Of a DNA stretch of 64,000 bases, positions 13,141 through 25,006 are shown one piece after another. Where the stretch lies: positions 5,883,001 through 5,947,000 of the forward strand of contig JAQPZY010001688.1 in the NCBI GenBank assembly GCA_029931535.1, given 5' to 3'. Every line of letters begins with the position of its first letter. The first letter of the stretch is position 1. The notes beneath the pieces were generated by a model. That model did not search any database and had not been told where the DNA came from. It was given only the letters and a program-made list of their open reading frames with translations. This stretch comes from Margaritifera margaritifera (lineage: Eukaryota > Mollusca > Bivalvia > Unionida > Margaritiferidae). The position numbers and the translations under genes are program-made.

Positions 13141-15018
13141 GGTAAAGGCGGTAGTATTAGAAGAATGATGATGGAAAGACAAGGCCTAAAAGTAACAATC
13201 ATAGCTTATTATTTTATATTTATAAAATTTACACACAGCTTTGGTTGAAATATCCAGGCATGTTGTGTGTGTGTGTGTTTCTTTGTGGACTTTGTTCGGA
13301 CGAAAACACTTTTGCGACATGTACAATACGCAATATCTATATATCGATCTATCCATCTGTTTATCTGTAGATCCATCTATATGTGTATAGATAGATAGAT
13401 TTGAATGCGTTCTAGTGCGAGGGATAGGAATATGTTTTTAGCTTATACAATATTGTACATGTTAATGTTTAAGGGATTTCAGTTCTAATGTTTCAATTAT
13501 TTGGCTTGCTTTTAAATTTAATTCATTTATTTATTTGAATATCACTAGATTATGACTTTTGAAATGAAGTTAAAGATGTTAGCTGGGCCATTCTCTATTG
13601 AGAGACAAAGTACAGTAAGTAGAATATTTGAAAATTGTAATGACAAACTTCAACGAAATTTTTTTAAAGCTGAAACAACTTCACATGGCATAGTTACTAA
13701 CGACTACTTAATACCAGTACTGTACTTTTTAATTTCAAATGTCATGTTCGTTTTCTTGCTATACTGATAATAACCATCTGTTTTTACACGCAAAATGTAT
13801 TTGTCCGCATGTGCCATTCATTCCCTAATTTAGTCAAATTATGTGCCACTGGAGGCAACTGGTGTATCAATAGTTTGACCCGAGTTCACGTTTTACCTTG
13901 GAAATGATAGAAGAAAGTCTTTTAACACAATTAAAGCCAGTAGGATAAATTGTTGAATTAAATAACTCTACAGGCGCCAGTCTTCATGCCTTATATAGAT
14001 ATGTGTTGTTTGCATTTCTCCCACCAGCCGTTAAAAAGAGTTATGACCATGAGAAATCAATTTTGCTTATTGTAAAAATGTTATGTCTACGAAACTTTCA
14101 AAATGAACAGGATGGAAAAGGAAAAGAAATAGACATTGCTGAGGGGGTGGGGGAAAAGAGAGAGAAAATTGCCCCGAACCTATCATTCAATATATTTTAT
14201 AAATAGTTGTTGCAGCAGTAGATTGGAATATGTAGATGACTGCTTAAGGTTATTGGCCTCTCTACCCCCCTCCTTTTTTTCTTTCGGTTTCAGCATTTAA
14301 TAAAGACATGTTCACATAATAAGATTCATTTCTATTCGTGACAAGTAGTAAAACTTCAATTCATATCTAATTTCAATGGTAATTATTTATGTACATTGCA
14401 GAACTATAGTGTCAAGGGTAAAAAAATATTTTTAAAAATACCATAAACTCCTTTTAACGGTTTCATATCCGATCATAATCCGATCATAGTAACGAATATC
14501 TGACTTAGTAGTAAAACTAAGTAAGATTGTTTATTACAGTGACATGTGCATGCAATACATTATAAATATAACAAAACACTAATCAAAAGTAGCTCCCGAC
14601 CTAATGGATTTAATGCACGTTATGTTTCACATATAATCTACAAGCTTTATTCATTATCTTTTGTATAGTTTGTTTCTTCTAAACATAAATGATTTCAAAA
14701 TAAATTGCACAGTTTTTCTAGGGTAAAATCTCAACATAACTTCATATTGTTCTACGTCGGATCCAGATTAAAAACTTCAAAGGAAGGTTTCCTTTTGGAA
14801 CGGCAAGCGAAGATCACCCTTTCCACTTTGAACTGGAGAAAAATCAAATGAGACAGTAAGAAAATATTTGCACTTCGGATAAATTAAAATAATAAATTAC
14901 AGTTGGTCACGCAGACTTAGATTTAAATACCACTGAATCCGTATCAGTTAGGAGCACTGCCCGAAACAAAACTCATCATTTTTGTTTGTTTTGCGGACTG
15001 GATCATTCTGCTTTTCAA

Positions 15019-15020
<2 letters not shown>
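13141..15020. other. Intergenic DNA, no gene seen
   Basis: No recognised gene. The plus-strand frames 13552-13767 and 14003-14206 (about 70 codons each) lack known motifs and are probably chance. Confidence 0.45.

Positions 15021-15021
<1 letters not shown>

Positions 15022-15052
<31 letters not shown>
15022..15052. repeat. Poly(A) run
   Basis: About 31 A residues. It could be the tail of a retroposon, but no upstream body is recognisable. Confidence 0.95.
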
Positions 15053-15054
<2 letters not shown>

Positions 15055-15254
15055 AAGAAACAGAAAAGAAAGAGGCCTCATGCGGTCACGCTTTTTTTCC
15101 CCTTGCTTTAATCCATCATAATCCTTTAAATAGATAGTGAATTTTTTTATTTAAAAAAAATCCAACATAAGCTTATACATTATAATACTCCCATTTGATA
15201 ATAGTTCAACCGATTCCATTAAATGTTGCCTATAAACATGTAATTACTTCACAG

Positions 15255-15374
15255 ACAAGCTGCCTACAAGCTAGAGATGTGATGATTGCAATACTACTGA
15301 TATTATCATACACAAGCTGCCTACAAGCTAGAGATGTGATGATTGCAATAATACTGATATTATCATACACAAGC
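15255..15374. repeat. 57-bp direct duplication
   Basis: Two head-to-tail copies of a 57-bp unit beginning acaagctgcctacaagctag, differing at two positions and followed by the first bases of a third copy. Confidence 0.93.
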
Positions 15375-15540
15375 GATTATTTTAAAGAAAGGAATTTTTA
15401 TAAAGTCTTAAAAAGGACACAATAATGGATATGAAGTATGTTGCATGGGTTTAGATGACGTTTCTAAACGATTTAACAAAAAATATTTAAAATGTGTACA
15501 ATAACACAGTCAATTTTAATTTACTGATTTGTATTTATTT

Positions 15541-15690
15541 ATATATTTATTTTGGGGCCCCGGGCTTGCCAGTAGCTTCCCGTTGGTTCATCCCGGGGTC
15601 TTCCCGCGTTCTTCCTCCACCAAAGTATTGCATATCATGTGCTGAAACATGGCGTTAAATCCCACTAAAGCAAATCAAACATATATTTAT
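15541..15690 (+). mobile_element. SINE-like 3' fragment
   Basis: GC-rich segment with cccggggtcttcccg and cctccacca, ending atatcatgtgctgaaa-catggcgttaaatccc. The same ordered words (cctccaccaa, ctatcatgtgctgaaa, atggcgttaaaccc) occur at 58105-58170 in a copy that also has a tRNA-like B box. I read both as one tRNA-derived SINE family, with this copy lacking its head. Confidence 0.55.
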
Positions 15691-16088
15691 TTATTGTGTA
15701 TATTGCACTACATTCTGCAGTAGAAAGAATTTCAGTTGCCATACCTCTAATACGCAATACACTGATTACCCCCCCCCCCTCCAATCCTAGCCAAATAATG
15801 TAAGATGATGTATTTAATTTGTAGTAAGTCTGTCCACATATATATTCATGTCTGAATGTTGACATGTGTAATTCTACGTGGGTATGAGATTCCTTCTCAT
15901 CTTTAACATACTCCTCAAAAGAAGGATGCTGTATAGAGAAAAAATTCATGCTAGATTTATTATACTGACTGAATAGATACACTTGTATTCGTGTAAATTT
16001 TTTTCAGGGACATTATTTGCTAGTCTCCGCTTTTGCGATGTGCAATTTGCAATAAGAGGGCTGGAAACAATCTTATTCAGCAATTGTT

Positions 16089-16634
16089 GAATTAATATAT
16101 TTCAAGTATTTATTAAAATAGTACTCACCCAAATATAATTATAGAATTAATATATTTGAAGTATTTATTAAACTAGTACTCACCCAAATATAATTATAGA
16201 ATTAATATATTTCAAGTATTTATTAAAATAGTACTCACCCAAATATAATTATAGAATTAATATATTTCAAGTATTTATTAAAATAGTACTCACCCAAATA
16301 TAATTATAGAATTAATATATTTCAAGCATTTATTAAAAGAGTACTCACCCAAACATACTTATAGAATTAATATATTTCAAGCATTTATTAAAATAGTACT
16401 CACCCAAATATAATTATAGAATTAATATATTTCAAGCATTTATTAAAATAGTACTCACCCAAATATAATTATAGAATTAATATATTTCAAGCATTTATTA
16501 AAATAGTACTCACCCAAATATAATTATAGAATTAATATATTTCAAGCATTTATTAAAATAGTACTCACCCAAATATAATTATAGAATTAATATATTTCAA
16601 GCATTTATTAAAATAGTACTCATCCAAATATAAT
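16089..16634. repeat. 55-bp tandem array, about 10 copies
   Basis: Unit starts gaattaatatatttcaag and contains gtactcacccaaatataatt. Period 55 holds across the array. Copies fall into two variants (aagtattt early, aagcattt late), suggesting expansion in two steps. No protein or CRISPR-like spacer structure is present. Confidence 0.95.
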
Positions 16635-19190
16635 CGTGCCTCTTCTACACAAATAAAACACACCTTGTATAGAAATAAATTACATTTGGGTAATGAAGCC
16701 CACCCTAAGGTCGCAGAGAGGTATCGAGATCAAAAGAACACACATCTGATGCATAGACATCAAAGGGATCTGCCTGTGCCAAATTAGTCATTCTGATAAC
16801 GGTAAAACTGTTAGTATAAAATATACTGTAATTAGGATACAATGATATTTAAGTTTAACTAGTCTTTTATTTTATGTCCTGTTTGAGATTTATATTTTGT
16901 CAAAGTATGAACTATGATTTGATCCTTTGGGGATGGTAATCACAAAATGTGACGAGATTTTAAAATGTTGATCGATAATAGTCTGGATGTATTAGATACA
17001 ATGGGGGGGGGGGGGGGGATAATGTGAGGTTTGGTTGCTATCACACAATTGCTATTTTAAAGCACAAATGACCAGTATATATTACAGATGTTAATGATAG
17101 CCGGGCTGACGGATATTTGATAGCACACCTTTATGTCATTATTGGGCCTGCACAGATTCCGGGCTAGTGATTTCATCGGAGCACCTAGCTAAACACATGA
17201 AACGTAACCAATCTAAATCGACGGGCCAGATTTATATGGGACTGTTTCCAGACTCAAATTACGCAGTTTTGTAAAGTACTTATTTTTGTTCACAGTCTAT
17301 TTGTATAGAAAGAAAGAAAGAAATTAAAAGAAAGAAGAAAAACCTGAAGTTATCCTAACTAAAATCAGTGTTTAGGATTGTGAGAAAGACAAGTCTTAAA
17401 ATATGATAAATTGGTGTGTGATCAGACTTCTGCCGAAAACACCACAAAGATCTGGTCTCAGTCAGACAGTATGGGTTAGACAACAGGTATTTAGTTCCAG
17501 CCCAAGGTTGATGAAAGAATGTGTATATACAACTCATATAACATAAATCTAAAATTTAGCCTGCAATTGTTTTATGTCCTTTTTCACAGTCTCAGTGTAT
17601 GTAAGCGTTTGTGCGTGCATGCGCTTGTCTAATATTGACATATTGGACGTCCTGGGGTGGGGTGATGGTAAATTCCCTTATACTGACATACGGGACCAGT
17701 CGTTCAGTTGGGTGCATTTTTTTTTTTTAAGACTGACAATGCACCAATTACAGTAGTGTGATGAGTAATCAACATAATCAAAGATCGGTCTGTAGAGCCA
17801 AACGAACAAGCGTTAAATTACGATGATGCATAACCGATTTTAAACGTTATGGCAGTGTTATTCTTCAGAATATTTTACAATACCTTTAATTCTGAACGTT
17901 ATCACTGTGCCACAAATAAATATGATATTTATTAGATTAATACACGGTAAACCGTTAAAGACAATTATTCAGATTGGTGGTCGATCACCGCTATTAGCCA
18001 ATTGCAGCTTTCGGTAGATGCTGGTCGGCGACATTAAAAAATGGCGTAATTAGCTCTATTGTAAAAGCGTGAAAAGCAAACACAATGATAATACAATGAT
18101 TTTAAGGGACAGTGCTATATTGTATTCTCAAAGTGTTATGTGATTACAAAATACTTCTGCAAAAGTAAAATGACAGTAATAACAGATTCCATTAAAAATA
18201 GCCTTCCGTATTTTAATTGAAGCGCAATCATTAGTTATCAATAAGAGATTTCTAGAGGGTCGTCACTATTTCATTTATTTTGTTCACAGGACCCACTCAT
18301 TTGGGAATTCGACAAGTACCAATAAAAAATATCATATTGATAATTGTAGCGACTAGTAATGTTTTAGGCTAACCAACTCATGTAGGAATAAAACACTAAA
18401 ACAAAAAATAAAAATTTCCTGCGAACGCAAAATAATAATTGACATTATTTTACGCATGTTAAATATCGATACAATACAGCGATCCTTAAATGGTCAAGGC
18501 AGATAAATCTCTTAGTGTGCTGGGAGGCACAATTATGCTCTTACGAGTTACTTCCCTTTGTAACAGTTATTTCTAGCCAAAGTACAATATATTTAGATTT
18601 ACCTAATCTGTAGTACAATATACATGCTTTATATATACCGGTAAATCGCGAATATATGCAAGTCGAAAGTAGTAAGCAAGGGTGGTAAATGGGGGAAGTT
18701 ATCAGGGTGAGGATTTTTTTTTTTTTTTTTTCTTTTGTTCTTTCTTTTAATGTGGACTACATCAAATCATAAAACGTTTGCTTGTGTCACGTCAGAATTC
18801 ACACTATTAAGAGTGATATACTAAATAATTTGAAATCCTAAGACGACTGAGACTTGCGGTCTACGTCGCAGTATACATAAACAGCAAGGTAATACACAAG
18901 TTAAAATCCAAGGATGATTGCAACTTTCGTTCTACATCACACTACTCAGAAACAGAAATTAACGCAAAGGTTAAATAAGATGACTTCGACTTCATGCTAC
19001 GTCATAATATACAAAACTATTTATGTAATATACAGCACATAATATAGTGACGTAATTGTAGACATACAATAGCGAGGCAAAACAAATTCAGAATAGTTAA
19101 ATATATATTTAAATATTTCTTGTTAAATGAAATACTCAGTAGTGAAGCATGTATTGAAATATTTATACATAAATACATTTCAGTAATATT
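16635..19190. other. Intergenic DNA, no gene seen
   Basis: Contains a G-run at 17003-17018 and a T-run near 18716-18731. The reading frames at 17355-17537 and 17574-17756 show no family signature. Confidence 0.45.
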
Positions 19191-19194
19191 TACC

Positions 19195-19272
19195 ACAGAA
19201 CAAAGTCTATAACTATATTGAATAGAGGTGAATACAGAACAAAGTCTATAACTATATTGAATAGAGGTGAAA
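19195..19272. repeat. 39-bp direct duplication
   Basis: Two copies of acagaacaaagtctataact and the following 19 bases, head to tail, at the start of an open frame belonging to a polB relic. Confidence 0.9.
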
Positions 19273-19970
19273 TGGATGATGTTGTTGAGTGTTTATTTTA
19301 CATTTTACATGCAAAATCAAGGCACAAAATAAGCGAAAATGCAAGACAGATGTTTGAAAGAAATGAATATTTAAAATTGCACAAAGATAGGTATCAACTG
19401 CTCAGAAGAAGCACTTGCATATATTTTCCTGAATGATTTAAGGACCACCCCAACCACAACCCCATCCCCAAAAAGGCTTGTATAAATGTAAAAAATAAGG
19501 ATAACAAATGCTTCATCTATGTTGTTGAATCAAATATAACCACTCTGAAAAATATAATCGGATACCATCAAAATACCATTTAGATATATACAGTTATTGT
19601 CTTGATAGATGTCCAGTTAAAATAAAAATATTACAAAATTTGAAAATGATTTCTATATATACTCAAATTTGTATCAAATATTGGAATGTGGAGGGACAGT
19701 GGAGCTTGCAAGAAGGAAACTAAGAGAATCTACATGAAATCAGTTAAAGTCACTGAAATAAAGAACAAAAACATGTTGACATGTTAATTATGCTTCTGTG
19801 TTATGTTCCTAATGGAAAGTATCCTTTACGTTGGAATAATTCTTTTTTCAAAATGGATGTCATCATAGATAAACAAACACCATGAACAGATATATTTTTG
19901 CTGTAAAAATGAATGCTCCAATGTTTTATATGCACCAGATATTTATCAGAACGCAAACTATTATCTTACA

Positions 19971-20091
19971 ATTTAGATCAGTAGTTCTCAAACTTTTTTG
20001 GTTCGCGGACCACTTGACTATTAAAAACAATGTTTCATATAGGATATGACTGGAGCTCGCGGAGCACAGTTTGAGAACCGATGATGTAGAT
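19971..20091. mobile_element. hAT-like MITE, 105 bp
   Basis: The element occupies 19979-20083, with inverted ends cagtagttctcaaac and gtttgagaaccgatg. It is flanked by atttagat (19971-19978) and atgtagat (20084-20091), which match at 7 of 8 positions, the duplication length of hAT transposons. There is no coding capacity. The terminal CAGTGGTTCTCAAAC-like sequence is typical of hAT MITEs. Confidence 0.7.
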
Positions 20092-20121
20092 AATTCGATA
20101 GACATAATGCCTGAAGAGGGT

Positions 20122-20620
20122 TACAATCTAAAAATATAAACAGCAATTAAAAGTTTGGTATGTAATTATTGTACAATCTAAAAATATAAACAGTAATTAA
20201 AAGTTTGGTATGTAATTATTGTACAATCTAAAAATATAAACAGCAATTAAAAGTTTGGTATGTAATTATTGTACAATCTAAAAATATAAACAGCAATTAA
20301 AAGTTTGGTATGTAATTATTGTACAATCTAAAAATATAAACAGCAATTAAAAGTTTGGTATGTAATTATTGTACAATCTAAAAATATAAACAGCAATTAA
20401 AAGTTTGGTATGTAATTATTATACAATCTAAAAATATAAACAGCAATTAAAAGTTTGGTATGTAATTATTGTACAATCTAAAAATATAAACAGCAATTAA
20501 AAGTTTGGTATGTAATTATTGTACAAGCTAAAAATATAAACAGCAATTAAAAGTTTGGTATGTAAGTATTGTACAATCTAAAAAATAAACAGCAATTAAA
20601 AGTTTGGTATGCAATTATTG
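20122..20620. repeat. 50-bp tandem array, about 10 copies
   Basis: Unit begins tacaatctaaaaatataaac and contains aagtttggtatgtaattatt. Period 50 is nearly invariant, and divergence is only a few substitutions in the last two copies. The array lies within the decayed polB. Confidence 0.96.
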
Positions 20621-21521
20621 TGATGTCGAAAGTATCATCGTACCACAAGGCAGAAACTTGTACTTTATAAAGCTAATTTTCCTTTTGAACACTTCGTCGC
20701 CTGAAGACCAGGCATGACAAGGGCGTAACATCTACGGTGATGACATATCCTGGATCAAAACAACTATGCACATTCTATCAAGATTTCGGTTGTACCTCAA
20801 ATCAATTCAAAAGAAATAAAAACCACTTGCTTACAGAGGTACAGATTATATTCGGATATTTTACAATGCGTTCAGTAAGATAAGAAAATTATCATATGGA
20901 AAATGAAGGCTAAAAAATGTAATGGTGTTCACTGAGAAACATTTTAAACCAACAAACATTTGTTAGATTTGTGTGAGAGAAATAATTAAAAAAACAAAGC
21001 AAGATATCACGACCCTTTAACAGGTGAATCTAAAAGTTCCATTACATAACAAATGCAATTAGAATTTTAAATGTCTAAAATACATACAACTGTTCATTCA
21101 TAACTTGTCCGCTTACGACAGACATCTGTTCATCAAGACACTTGTAAAAAGTTAACCTGATGAAGAGGTAAAAATAATACCAAACAACGACGAAAAATAT
21201 GTAGCATTCAGCATCGATTTTTTCATAGTTAATAGTTTCCTGAAAGAAGAAAAAGAAATAACATTTAGAAGGACAATCAATTTTGTAGAAAGCTGTAGAT
21301 TCATGAAACAATTTATAGAACAGCTGAGTAAGTATTTGTGATAACAAATTTAAAGAGACAACGAAACATTTTATAGACATGACACATACAAATTTGAGGA
21401 GTGACATTTACCCATATGAACATATGGATAGCTTTAAAGGATGTAATGAAACAGCTATACCACCAATAGAAACGTTGTTTTCATCACTTAATGATTAAAT
21501 CATATCAAATGACGATTACCA

Positions 21522-21586
<65 letters not shown>
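21522..21586. repeat. (TA)n microsatellite
   Basis: About 32 TA units, inserted or expanded within the polB relic between its YPYEHMDSF block and the palm region. Confidence 0.97.
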
Positions 21587-21590
<4 letters not shown>

Positions 21591-22755
21591 ATCATGAAAC
21601 TATTTAACATTAACCCACTTGGAGATCTACATGGCTGTTCTGTCATGAAAGATAGTTTGATGCTCTGTGACATTTTTGAGGAATTTATGAATGTATGTTT
21701 TACAATTACAAACTAGGCTCAGCTCCTTGGTATAGTCCACATGGAGCAGCCCATGACGCAAGTTGAAAGATATCAGATGTAGAACTTGTAACAGGCTATG
21801 ATATATTCCTGATAATTGAAACTGGAATACGATGTGGAATTAGCGTTATACCATATAGATATGCTCTAGCAAATCAGTTCATACTATCAGGACAAAAATA
21901 GAGAGATAAAGTCTGATGGTGAGTACGGAAAGCTAAGGTCAAGGTCATTCATTATGTACCTAGGTCATAATAACCTGTATGTAATGGGCAATGAGCCAAT
22001 ATATGCCGGTAAAAAAGAGAGAGGCAACTGATGAAGAAAAAAGACAGATAGAAGAAACTCTGTGTAAAGTCATATATGACTATGATACTGGTTGCATTTT
22101 ATAAGTGGATTTGGAGATTCCATTACATTTACCTGACTATTTGAAGGACTACCAATTAGCTCCAGAGAAATTAATTCCAGGTGAAAATGATTTATCAGAC
22201 CAATTGTACAAAAACTCTTATGTACATTGCATAACAAAGTGAAATGAGTTATTCACTGTAAAAACTTACGCTTACAACTGACTAAAGAATACGCAGGGTT
22301 GCTTTGTATGAACCTTGGCTTAAATCCTGTATAGAACTGAATACAAATATGAGACTAAAATGAAAAAAATGAGTTCGAGAAAGGTTTTTTGTTTCAAATT
22401 GATGAATACAAGTGTGTCTGGTAAACAAATGGGTTGAGGAAAAGAACAATAGTTACAATGAATACAGACGAAAATATTTTTTAAATGTCAGAAAGATCTA
22501 TCCTTTGCCAGGAGAACCATTATGGATGATGACGTAGTTCTGGTTAGTTTGGAAAACAAGAAGATCAAATGAACAACACAAATATACGGTGGATTTGCAG
22601 TGTTAGAGGTATCTGAAGGGTTGATGGATACATTTTACTACAGGTTCAAAAACAAATACGACGATAGAATGAGACTGTATCTACTTTGAGACGGAAAACA
22701 TGTACAGTGAAATGAATGATACCATCCAGTTGTTTGACACTATCTACAGGACATC

Positions 22756-22760
22756 ATATC
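22756..22760. repeat. Left target-site duplication of the main Polinton (ATATC)
   Basis: ATATC immediately precedes the left terminus and recurs right after the right terminus (47377-47381). Shifting the left boundary by one base gives a 6-bp match, ATATCA, the duplication size known for Polintons. Confidence 0.8.
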
Positions 22761-22931
22761 AGTAGTAGGTATAAAGGCCGTTCCTGGCTTTGTCATCTTA
22801 TCACTCTTAAACTTTCACTGCACTTTGCTACTCTACGCTCTGTAGATTCGCTGCTTCGATTCGCTTCGTTTCGTTGCAGTTTAAGAGGAATAAGATGACC
22901 AAGGCCATGAACGGCCTTTATACCTACTACT
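22761..22931. other. Hairpin-forming tip of left terminus
   Basis: The outer arm (22761 to about 22813) and inner arm (about 22877-22931) are reverse complements: agtagtaggtataaaggcc opens the segment and ggcctttatacctactact closes it, with further pairing through the gtcatctta/taagatgac and cttaaac/gtttaag blocks. The loop of about 63 bases is richer in short TTCG/CGC motifs. Confidence 0.85.
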
Positions 22932-23125
22932 AATACCCCCATCATATCTGTTAACATATATATCATCACATCTGTCATCAGGTGATATCGCCTACTGGTC
23001 CCCCCCCCCCCCATAATTATTTCACACAAAATTACATTAGTAATGTTTAATCATCTAATCTTTAGTGATGTCCTCCCACTGCCTCCCCCCCCCCCTCTAA
23101 TAATTTTAGATAAAATTTATACTGG
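22761..23125. repeat. Left terminal inverted repeat
   Basis: Matches 47040-47376 in inverse orientation, ending inside aattttagataaaattta. A C-run near 23001-23013 and another near 23085-23095 correspond to G-rich tracts at the other end and have drifted in length. The outer 171 bases fold back on themselves (separate entry). Confidence 0.95.
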
Positions 23126-23176
23126 AAGACTAATCATCCTTCGATTTCTTTCTCAGTTATTGTTGTTATTTTTGTT

Positions 23177-23341
23177 TTACATTTTTTTTACTTGTTTATT
23201 TTCCATTTGTTCTGTCATTTGTTCTACAAGCTTTTCAACCTTATTAATCTCGTTTATCAATCGTATTCTAAGATTATTTATCTCTCGTATCAACACATCC
23301 ATGTCATCACACATCTCGATTAATCTTTCAACTTCGCTCAT
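23177..23341 (-). CDS. Small predicted coiled-coil protein (54 aa)
   Basis: An intact minus-strand frame from an ATG at 23341 to a TAA at 23177-23179, starting 23 bases after the polB stop. The product starts MSEVERLIEMCDD and has heptad-like Leu/Ile/Val spacing with many Glu, Arg, Lys and Asn residues. It looks like one continuous amphipathic helix with no Cys-rich or membrane segment. I do not recognise the family. Its position as the last minus-strand gene before the left terminal repeat, in line with polB, and its undamaged frame among broken neighbours support a real gene. A minor structural or DNA-binding role is possible but unproven. Confidence 0.55.
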   Translation of the reverse strand: MSEVERLIEMCDDMDVLIREINNLRIRLINEINKVEKLVEQMTEQMENKQVKKM

Positions 23342-23364
23342 CTTATTTTATATTTCACATAAAA

Positions 23365-25006
23365 TTACAACAAACCCAGTTCCATCATTAAATCATCAAA
23401 GTTTGGTTGTTGGTCTTTGTTGGGATTGTATCCATATGCAACCGTGTTTATTCCATCGACAAATTACACAAGCCAACGTTATTCACAACATTTGTTTCGA
23501 TGTTATGGCAATGAGATCTTAGCGTTGGCATTTCCACATATTTTCGTTCTTCTACAAGAGCAGACAAATAATCATCAAATCCAATTACTTTATTTACGAC
23601 ACTCTTTTTTATTCCTTTTGCACGTTTTTTGACAGCACCATCATCTAGTTTAATGCCATATATCTTCGACCTTAAACCAACAAATTCGACAATAGGAATA
23701 AAGTTTGTCTCATCTTTAAACTTGCCTATTATTTTTTTATTGTCATTACACTTGAACCCAGAGTCAACTGGATAATCTGATAGGTCCATGAGCGATCGAT
23801 TATCATGAATTTTCTGATAAATGTCATTTTCTCCTGGAAAACTATAGCACAAGCTGTCAGTATCCGTGAACAATAATTCTGCTCGTGGAAAGTTAACTTT
23901 AATAAAATCGTAATGGAACTCATACATCAGCGTCTTTGAAATGTAGAGTATCGCAGCACCAACATACACTGGTTTGTTTTGTTTTAAACTCGTTTTCTTT
24001 TATGCAGTTCGATCAAGTTTTCACCAAATATTCTCATGCTGACAAATTTATCATCTGCAACAACCTTAGTCCTTCGTTCAACGTTGTTTATTATTTCGAT
24101 GTCAACATGTTTTCTAATATTTTCCATCGTCTTACCGAACACACTGTTATTCATTAGCTTGAAGAAATCTTTTTCAAATTCTGTTGTTGCTAGAGCTCTT
24201 TTGCTAGTAATAAAATCCATGTACTCCTTCAACCATGGTTTTTGTTTGAACTTTATCACGCGATGCACATTTGTCAATATTAATCCATGATTAATTGCCT
24301 GCTTCAATGCTGCAACGTGTATTACATATCTCTTTTTATCGCGAAAAATTTGGCACCAATTTTACCACTGTACTTTGGCCAATACAATATTGTTCTTCTA
24401 GTTTTTGTTGTTCTGGTGATAACATCTCATCTTCAATTAACATACTTTCAGCACAACATGGATAATCATTATGCAACTCATGTAAATGTCCTGGATATTC
24501 AAGATCAACTTCAGCAAAATATCCAATATTTTCTGGAATATTTTTGTCAATCTCATTGAGAAATTGGTCTGTTGATATCCAATGGAAACCACCATACGGC
24601 AATGATTGTGACATAGCCCAGCCATAAAGATTCAGTTGTCAAGTACAAAATCGAATTGTCATCCTTTGACGTATAATAATTTGACATGTACTTGTTGTTT
24701 GCAATTGCACACTTTTTTGATATCACGGATATTCAACCTCTGATTCCTTGCTCAATGAAGTAGAACATGTCAGGGTTCGTTAGCAAATCTAATTTTATTT
24801 TTACTCAACTTTAATGCTGCTTCCCAGCTCAATCCTGGCGATGAAAAATACCAACAGGGGTCCAGTTCATAATATTTCAAACAAGTTGATCTAAATTGCT
24901 CGAAAACATCAGCTACAACAGAACGTCTGTTAGCAAGTAAAGATCGTGATAATCACCAAGCGATTTACAATCAAATTCCTTCCATATTTTTTGTACATAA
25001 TCATAT
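23365..25006 (-). pseudogene. polB: Protein-primed DNA polymerase B, C-terminal half (broken)
   Basis: Carboxy-terminal half of the element's replicative polymerase (type B, protein-primed family), cut off from its start by the Gypsy insertion at 25007. Reading 5' to 3' on the minus strand: Exo III-like GDYHDLYLLTD near 24925-24965; IEQGIRG-stop-ISVISKK near 24690-24760; motif A region with NLYGWAMSQS in a shifted frame near 24605-24640; FAEVDLEYP near 24500; motif B KLMNNSVFGKTMENIR near 24115-24165; motif C FTDTDSL near 23845-23870; and the post-palm block KFKDE..FIPIVEFVGLRSKIYG near 23660-23730. Its stop is at 23365-23367. At least four frame breaks are visible. The enzyme would copy the linear element from protein-primed ends. 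Confidence 0.92.
25002..25006. repeat. Target-site duplication of the Gypsy element (CATAT), left
   Basis: CATAT lies directly before the left LTR and is repeated at 33162-33166 directly after the right LTR. This is the 5-bp duplication expected for Ty3/Gypsy integration, and it marks the break in polB. Confidence 0.93.

Larger units (their letters stand above)
19258..22760 (+). pseudogene. Polinton DNA polymerase B relic (host gene of the main insertion)
   Basis: An old plus-strand polB in many frames. Domains remain in order. The N-terminal block near 19470-19500 (KACINVKNKDNKCF) aligns with CVINVTNNDNECF of the polB at 34.4 kb. An Exo II-like FIHNLSAYDRHLF is at about 21091-21130 (VFHNLRGYDGHI in the other copy). 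YPYEHMDSF lies near 21410-21435, a linker ending GYDIFLIIETGIRCGIS near 21797-21850, NNLY near 21970, and the pre-motif-C block YYRFKNKYDDRMRLYLL near 22637-22690. It is cut at 22760 by the main Polinton and resumes at 47382. A tandem array, a MITE and a TA repeat have also invaded it. It is not functional. Confidence 0.8.

Noticed and set aside
16089..16634. Regular direct repeats resembling a CRISPR array
   Set aside because: The 55-bp units are contiguous with no unique spacers, and the context is eukaryotic. It is a minisatellite.
22716..23029. Frames across the Polinton tip on both strands
   Set aside because: They follow the palindromic terminal repeat and recur at the right end. They are structural DNA, not genes.
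23043..23522. A 159-codon plus-strand frame next to the left terminal repeat
   Set aside because: It starts within the repeat's C-run and is the antisense of the small coiled-coil gene and the polB tail. Its hydrophobic composition comes from reading the complement.
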